A stretch of DNA of 64,000 nt from Microbacterium proteolyticum. Its GTDB lineage: Bacteria; Actinomycetota; Actinomycetes; Actinomycetales; Microbacteriaceae. This document shows positions 60,719-64,000 of the stretch, piece after piece (position 1 is the first letter of the stretch; each line of letters starts with the position of its first letter). Under the pieces are notes generated by a model. The model was not told the origin of the DNA. It worked only from the letters and a program-made list of their open reading frames with translations, and ran no database searches. Location: the NCBI RefSeq assembly GCF_030818075.1, contig NZ_JAUSZZ010000001.1, forward strand, positions 1,550,001 through 1,614,000, given 5' to 3'. Made by a program: the position numbers and the translations under genes.

Positions 60719-62092
60719 ATGACGAAGCTGCGCCTCGCCATCGTCGGAGCCGGCCCCGCCGGTATCTACGCCGCCGACATCCTGCTGAAGGCCGAGCGGA
60801 AGTTCGACGTCTCCATCGACCTGTTCGAGCAGCTGCCCGCCCCCTACGGACTCGTCCGCTACGGTGTCGCCCCCGACCACCCGCGCATCAAGGGCGTCGT
60901 CACGGCGCTGCGCGAGGTGCTCGACCGCGGCGACATCCGGATCTTCGGCAACGTGCGCTTCGGTGAGGACATCACCCTCGACGACCTCAAGCAGCACTAC
61001 AACGCGGTGATCTTCTCGACCGGCGCGATCCGCGACGCCGACCTCGACATCCCCGGGATCGACGCGCTCGGCTCCTACGGTGCCGCCGACTTCGTCAGCT
61101 GGTTCGACGGTCACCCCGACGTACCCCGCGAGTGGCCGCTGGAGGCCGAGTCGGTGGCCGTCATCGGAAACGGCAACGTCGCCCTCGACATCACGCGCAT
61201 GCTGGCCAAGCACGCCGACGACCTGCTGCCCACCGAGGTGCCCGACAACGTGTACCAGGGCCTGAAGGCCTCGCCGGTCACCGACGTGCACGTGTTCGGT
61301 CGCCGCGGTCCCGCCCAGGTGAAGTTCACCCCGCTGGAGCTTCGCGAGCTCGGTGAACTCCGCGACGTCGACATGGTCGTGTACGACGAGGACTTCGACT
61401 ACGACGAGGCGTCGAAGGCCGCCATCGAGACGAACAAGCAGGTGAAGGTCATCGACCGCGTGCTACAGCAGTGGCGCACCCGCCCGAGCGCGAACAACGC
61501 CGGGGGAGAGGCCTCCCGTCGTCTGCACCTGCATTTCTGGGCCAAGCCCCTCGAAGTCGTGAAGGATGCCGAGGGCCGCGTCGCCGCGCTGAAGTACGAG
61601 CGCACCAAGCCCGATGCCGAGGGCGGCGTCGTCGGTACCGGCGAGATCCGCGAGGTGCCCATCCAGGCCATCTACCGTGCGGTCGGCTACTTCGGCTCGC
61701 CGCTGAAGGACGTGCCCTTCGACGAGCGCCACGGCGTCATCCCGAACCACGAGGGCCAGGTCATCTCGGCCGACTCGAACTCCCGCGTGCCCGGCGTGTA
61801 CGCCACCGGGTGGATCAAGCGCGGACCCGTGGGCCTGATCGGACACACCAAGTCGGATGCCATGGAAACCGTCCGCCACGTCATCAACGACCAGGGCGAG
61901 TGGTGGCGTCCCGCGCACCCCGAAGAGGAGGCGATCCCGGCTCTGCTCGCGGAGCGCGGCGTCCGCTGGACCGACCTCGACGGCTGGCACCGCCTCGACG
62001 AGCACGAGATCGCCCTCGGCGCCCCGCACGACCGTGCGCGCATCAAGGTCGTCCCGCGCGAGGAGATGATCCGGGTCTCGCGCGGCGAGTAG
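60719..62092 (+). CDS. FAD-dependent ferredoxin/adrenodoxin-type NADP+ reductase
   Basis: This 457-residue protein of the FprA/adrenodoxin-reductase group has an FAD-binding GAGPAGIYAADIL, the PYGLVRYGVAPDHPRIKGV signature, the NADPH-binding VIGNGNVALDITRML and the C-terminal GWIKRGPVGLIGHTKSDA. It passes electrons between NADPH and ferredoxins. The ATG has GAGAGGA upstream, a conventional ribosome binding site. Length is as in FprA. Confidence 0.95.
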   Translation: MTKLRLAIVGAGPAGIYAADILLKAERKFDVSIDLFEQLPAPYGLVRYGVAPDHPRIKGVVTALREVLDRGDIRIFGNVRFGEDITLDDLKQHYNAVIFSTGAIRDADLDIPGIDALGSYGAADFVSWFDGHPDVPREWPLEAESVAVIGNGNVALDITRMLAKHADDLLPTEVPDNVYQGLKASPVTDVHVFGRRGPAQVKFTPLELRELGELRDVDMVVYDEDFDYDEASKAAIETNKQVKVIDRVLQQWRTRPSANNAGGEASRRLHLHFWAKPLEVVKDAEGRVAALKYERTKPDAEGGVVGTGEIREVPIQAIYRAVGYFGSPLKDVPFDERHGVIPNHEGQVISADSNSRVPGVYATGWIKRGPVGLIGHTKSDAMETVRHVINDQGEWWRPAHPEEEAIPALLAERGVRWTDLDGWHRLDEHEIALGAPHDRARIKVVPREEMIRVSRGE

Positions 62093-62106
62093 CGACACCG
62101 ACTCCC

Positions 62107-62136
62107 GAGCCGTCCCGTCGATGACGTGGGCGGCTC
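62107..62136 (+). terminator. Hairpin terminator after the ferredoxin-NADP reductase
   Basis: GAGCCGTCC pairs with GGGCGGCTC (one G-U) over a 12-base loop, 15 bases after the stop. There is no T-tract. Confidence 0.5.
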
Positions 62137-62200
62137 GTCCGCGTCGGGCTCGCGGAGCGGGTGAAGGAGAATGGGGCGGGCGAGCCTACGGAGGTGACGG

Positions 62201-62557
62201 ATGAGCGTGACGGCGATCTTCCTGGGTGTCTTCCTCATCGGGGCGGGTGCTGCTGCTTACCGGGGACGCTGGCGCCGGTGGGCCTTCGCGCGGCCGGTGT
62301 TCTCCTTCGCAATCGGATTCGGGACCTTGTACGCGGGCCTCGCGATGGTGGTCTTCGGCGTGGTGACCCTTCTCGGAGATGCCGTCTCTGCGGGGGCGCA
62401 ACGTGCAGCTGCGGTCGTCGTCATGGTGCTGATGGCCCTTATGCTCCTGTCGCTCTTCTGGTTCCCGCCGTTCCTGACCCCGCGGTGGTTCCGGGAGGAA
62501 CGCGCGGCGCAGGAAGCGTCCGGCACACCACCTCTCTCGTCGCGCCCGCGCGACTAA
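62201..62557 (+). CDS. Small three-helix membrane protein, 118 aa
   Basis: Three hydrophobic segments (TAIFLGVFLIGAGAAAYRG; FSFAIGFGTLYAGLAMVVFGVV; AAVVVMVLMALMLLSLFW) are followed by FPPFLTPRWFREER and a polar tail. A GGAGGTG ribosome binding site lies seven bases before the ATG. No family is recognised, and no partner is evident from the neighbours. Confidence 0.75.
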   Translation: MSVTAIFLGVFLIGAGAAAYRGRWRRWAFARPVFSFAIGFGTLYAGLAMVVFGVVTLLGDAVSAGAQRAAAVVVMVLMALMLLSLFWFPPFLTPRWFREERAAQEASGTPPLSSRPRD

Positions 62558-62666
62558 CACCCATCCCTGCCGGAGGCAAGCCTCGCGGCCTGGATTCACC
62601 CGCGTCGGCAGGATGGATGCCACGATGCCGGGCGCCGACGCCCGCACACCGAGGCGAGGGGGCCGG

Positions 62667-63932
62667 ATGCGAACGGTGAGACGGATCGTGGCCGGGGCCT
62701 CGGCTCTCGCCCTCGCGGGCACGCTCGGCGCCTGCTCCGCGGGCGATGGGGTGCCGACGCTCACGTGGTACATCAACCCCGACGACGGCGGTCAGGCCGA
62801 GATCGCGGCATCCTGTACCGAAGCCGCTGACGGGGCGTACCGCATCGAGACCTCCCTGCTCCCGCGCGACGCCGCCTCGCAGCGCGAGCAGCTCGCCCGG
62901 CGTCTCGCCGCGAGCGACCGGTCGCTCGACATCATGAGCCTCGACCCGCCCTTCATCCCTGAATTGGCCGAACCCGGGTTCCTCGCGCCCGTCCCCGAGG
63001 AGCTGCAGAGCACCGACGGCATCGTCGAAGGCGCCGTGCAGTCGGCGAGCTGGAACGGTGAGCTGGTGACGGTGCCGTTCTGGGCCAACACGCAGCTGCT
63101 CTGGTATCGCAAGTCGGTCGCCGAGGCCGCCGGGCTCGACATGACGCAGCCGGTGACGTGGGACCAGATCATCCAGGCCGCCGAGGATCAGAACAAGCAG
63201 CTGGGCGTGCAGGGCGCGCTCGCCGAGTCGCTCACCGTGTGGATCAACGCGCTCGTCGCATCCGGGGGAGGGAAGATCCTCGACGACCCCGACGCGAAGC
63301 CCGACGAGATGCAGCTGGGTCTGGAGACGGATGCCGGCAGGAAGGCCGCCGACATCATCGCTCGGATCGGCTCATCGGGCCTCGGCGGTCCGGGCCTGCC
63401 GACCGCCGACGAGAACGCCGCCATGAACCTCTTCCAGGGCGACAACGGCTCGTTCATGGTCAACTGGCCGTTCGTCTACCCCGCCATGCAGGGCGCGGCT
63501 CCCGAGGTCGTGGAAGATCTCGGCTGGGCGGTGTACCCCCGTGTGGATGCCGGGACCCCGGCCGCTCCGCCCGTCGGCGGCATCAACCTCGGCGTCGGCG
63601 CGTACAGCGAGCATGTCGACCTCGCTTGGCAGGCGGTGGCCTGCATCGTCAGCCCCGAGAACCAGGCGCAGTACTTCGTCACGAACGGCAACCCGCCCTC
63701 GACCCTCGCGGCGTACGACGACGCGGAGGTGCAGGAGAAGTTCCCAATGGCGTCGACCATCGCCGAGTCGCTGCAGCTGGGCGCCCCGCGGCCGCAGACG
63801 CCGTACTACAACGAGATCTCGATCGGGCTGCAGCGCACGTGGCATCCGCCGAACGCCGTGAACCCCGACTCGACGCCCGAGACCTCGACGGACTTCATCC
63901 TCGCGGTGCTCAGAGGGGAGCGTCTGCTGTGA
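62667..63932 (+). CDS. Carbohydrate ABC transporter substrate-binding lipoprotein
   Basis: This 421-residue extracellular solute-binding protein (family 1) has a lipoprotein signal with lipobox LGAC (ALALAGTLGAC). The mature domain begins with TLTWYINPDDGGQ and continues with FWANTQLLWYRKSVAEAAGL, MNLFQGDNGSFMVNWPF and GGINLGVGAYS, as in sugar-binding proteins. The ATG at 62667 has GAGGGGG upstream. It overlaps the permease start by four bases (GTGA). The sugar is not predictable, though trehalose/maltose-type systems are closest in style. Confidence 0.92.
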   Translation: MRTVRRIVAGASALALAGTLGACSAGDGVPTLTWYINPDDGGQAEIAASCTEAADGAYRIETSLLPRDAASQREQLARRLAASDRSLDIMSLDPPFIPELAEPGFLAPVPEELQSTDGIVEGAVQSASWNGELVTVPFWANTQLLWYRKSVAEAAGLDMTQPVTWDQIIQAAEDQNKQLGVQGALAESLTVWINALVASGGGKILDDPDAKPDEMQLGLETDAGRKAADIIARIGSSGLGGPGLPTADENAAMNLFQGDNGSFMVNWPFVYPAMQGAAPEVVEDLGWAVYPRVDAGTPAAPPVGGINLGVGAYSEHVDLAWQAVACIVSPENQAQYFVTNGNPPSTLAAYDDAEVQEKFPMASTIAESLQLGAPRPQTPYYNEISIGLQRTWHPPNAVNPDSTPETSTDFILAVLRGERLL

Positions 63933-64000
63933 CTGACACGATCGCCACCCGCGCCACGCGGCGTGAACAGGCGGCTACGCCGCCCCCGAAGAAGCGCCGC
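63929..64000 (+). CDS. Start of the ABC sugar permease, cut by the right edge
   Basis: A GTG overlapping the binding-protein stop opens a frame reading MTDTIATRATRREQAATPPP then KKRR to the last base. A basic, Pro-rich cytoplasmic N terminus right after a binding-protein gene is typical of MalF-type permeases. Only 24 codons are visible, so the call rests on context. Confidence 0.65.
   Translation, partial: MTDTIATRATRREQAATPPPKKRR

Overview
The window is high-GC actinobacterial chromosome and most resembles Microbacteriaceae, probably Microbacterium. The reasons are very high GC, frequent GTG starts, a bS22-like mini ribosomal protein, a BldC-type regulator, F420-type LLM oxidoreductases, an archaeal-type AspRS, System II cytochrome c biogenesis and a menaquinone gene set. 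There is also heavy use of the word GGCATCC/GGATGCC. I see no rRNA, tRNA, IS element, prophage or CRISPR array.

Layout. 1-1.0 kb: a winged-helix regulator cut by the left edge, preceded on the minus strand by a promoter and an apparently leaderless cysteine-containing 33-residue leader ORF. 1.1-8.2 kb: a GNAT protein, two acidic hypotheticals, sbcD, an sbcC broken by one extra G, a mini membrane protein and a 14-TM MFS exporter. 8.3-13.0 kb: nucleosidase, aldo/keto reductase, two mini membrane proteins, DUF427 protein, NAD synthetase. 13.1-21.7 kb: a TM0106-type nuclease-helicase, upp, tadA, an LLM oxidoreductase, an alpha/beta hydrolase, proC, a DUF1905 protein. 21.9-26.0 kb: Trk potassium uptake, ArsR, BldC, bS22, rhodanese, glutaredoxin-like and Dabb proteins.

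26.2-31.1 kb: a secreted sedolisin overlapping a cell-wall-anchored (LAxTG) repeat protein behind a Fur-family-like box, facing a degenerate frameshifted ABC ATPase. 31.3-38.3 kb: aspS, DedA, phosphatase, and the cytochrome c maturation set (TlpA-like, CcdA, ResB, CcsB). 38.3-39.4 kb holds no gene: a G-rich minisatellite and two large palindromes, the second ending inside a DUF559 gene. 40.5-46.5 kb: TetR with a three-armed operator facing an MMPL transporter that carries a C-terminal degenerate ABC-ATPase-like domain, co-transcribed with a YhgE/Pip protein.

46.5-62.1 kb: menaquinone biosynthesis (menC, menB, menE, menA, menD, menF, menG, a polyprenyl diphosphate synthase) interleaved with an LLM oxidoreductase, a Fic protein, PPK2, DUF402 and an FprA-type ferredoxin-NADP reductase. 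Together with the cytochrome c genes this makes the window rich in respiratory functions. 62.2-64 kb: a small membrane protein, then a carbohydrate ABC binding protein and the first codons of its permease.

Two sequence-wide patterns stand out. At least twenty genes have a TANNNT hexamer 6-8 bases before the start codon, as expected for leaderless transcripts. Most GC-rich tandem repeats lie at gene 3' ends.
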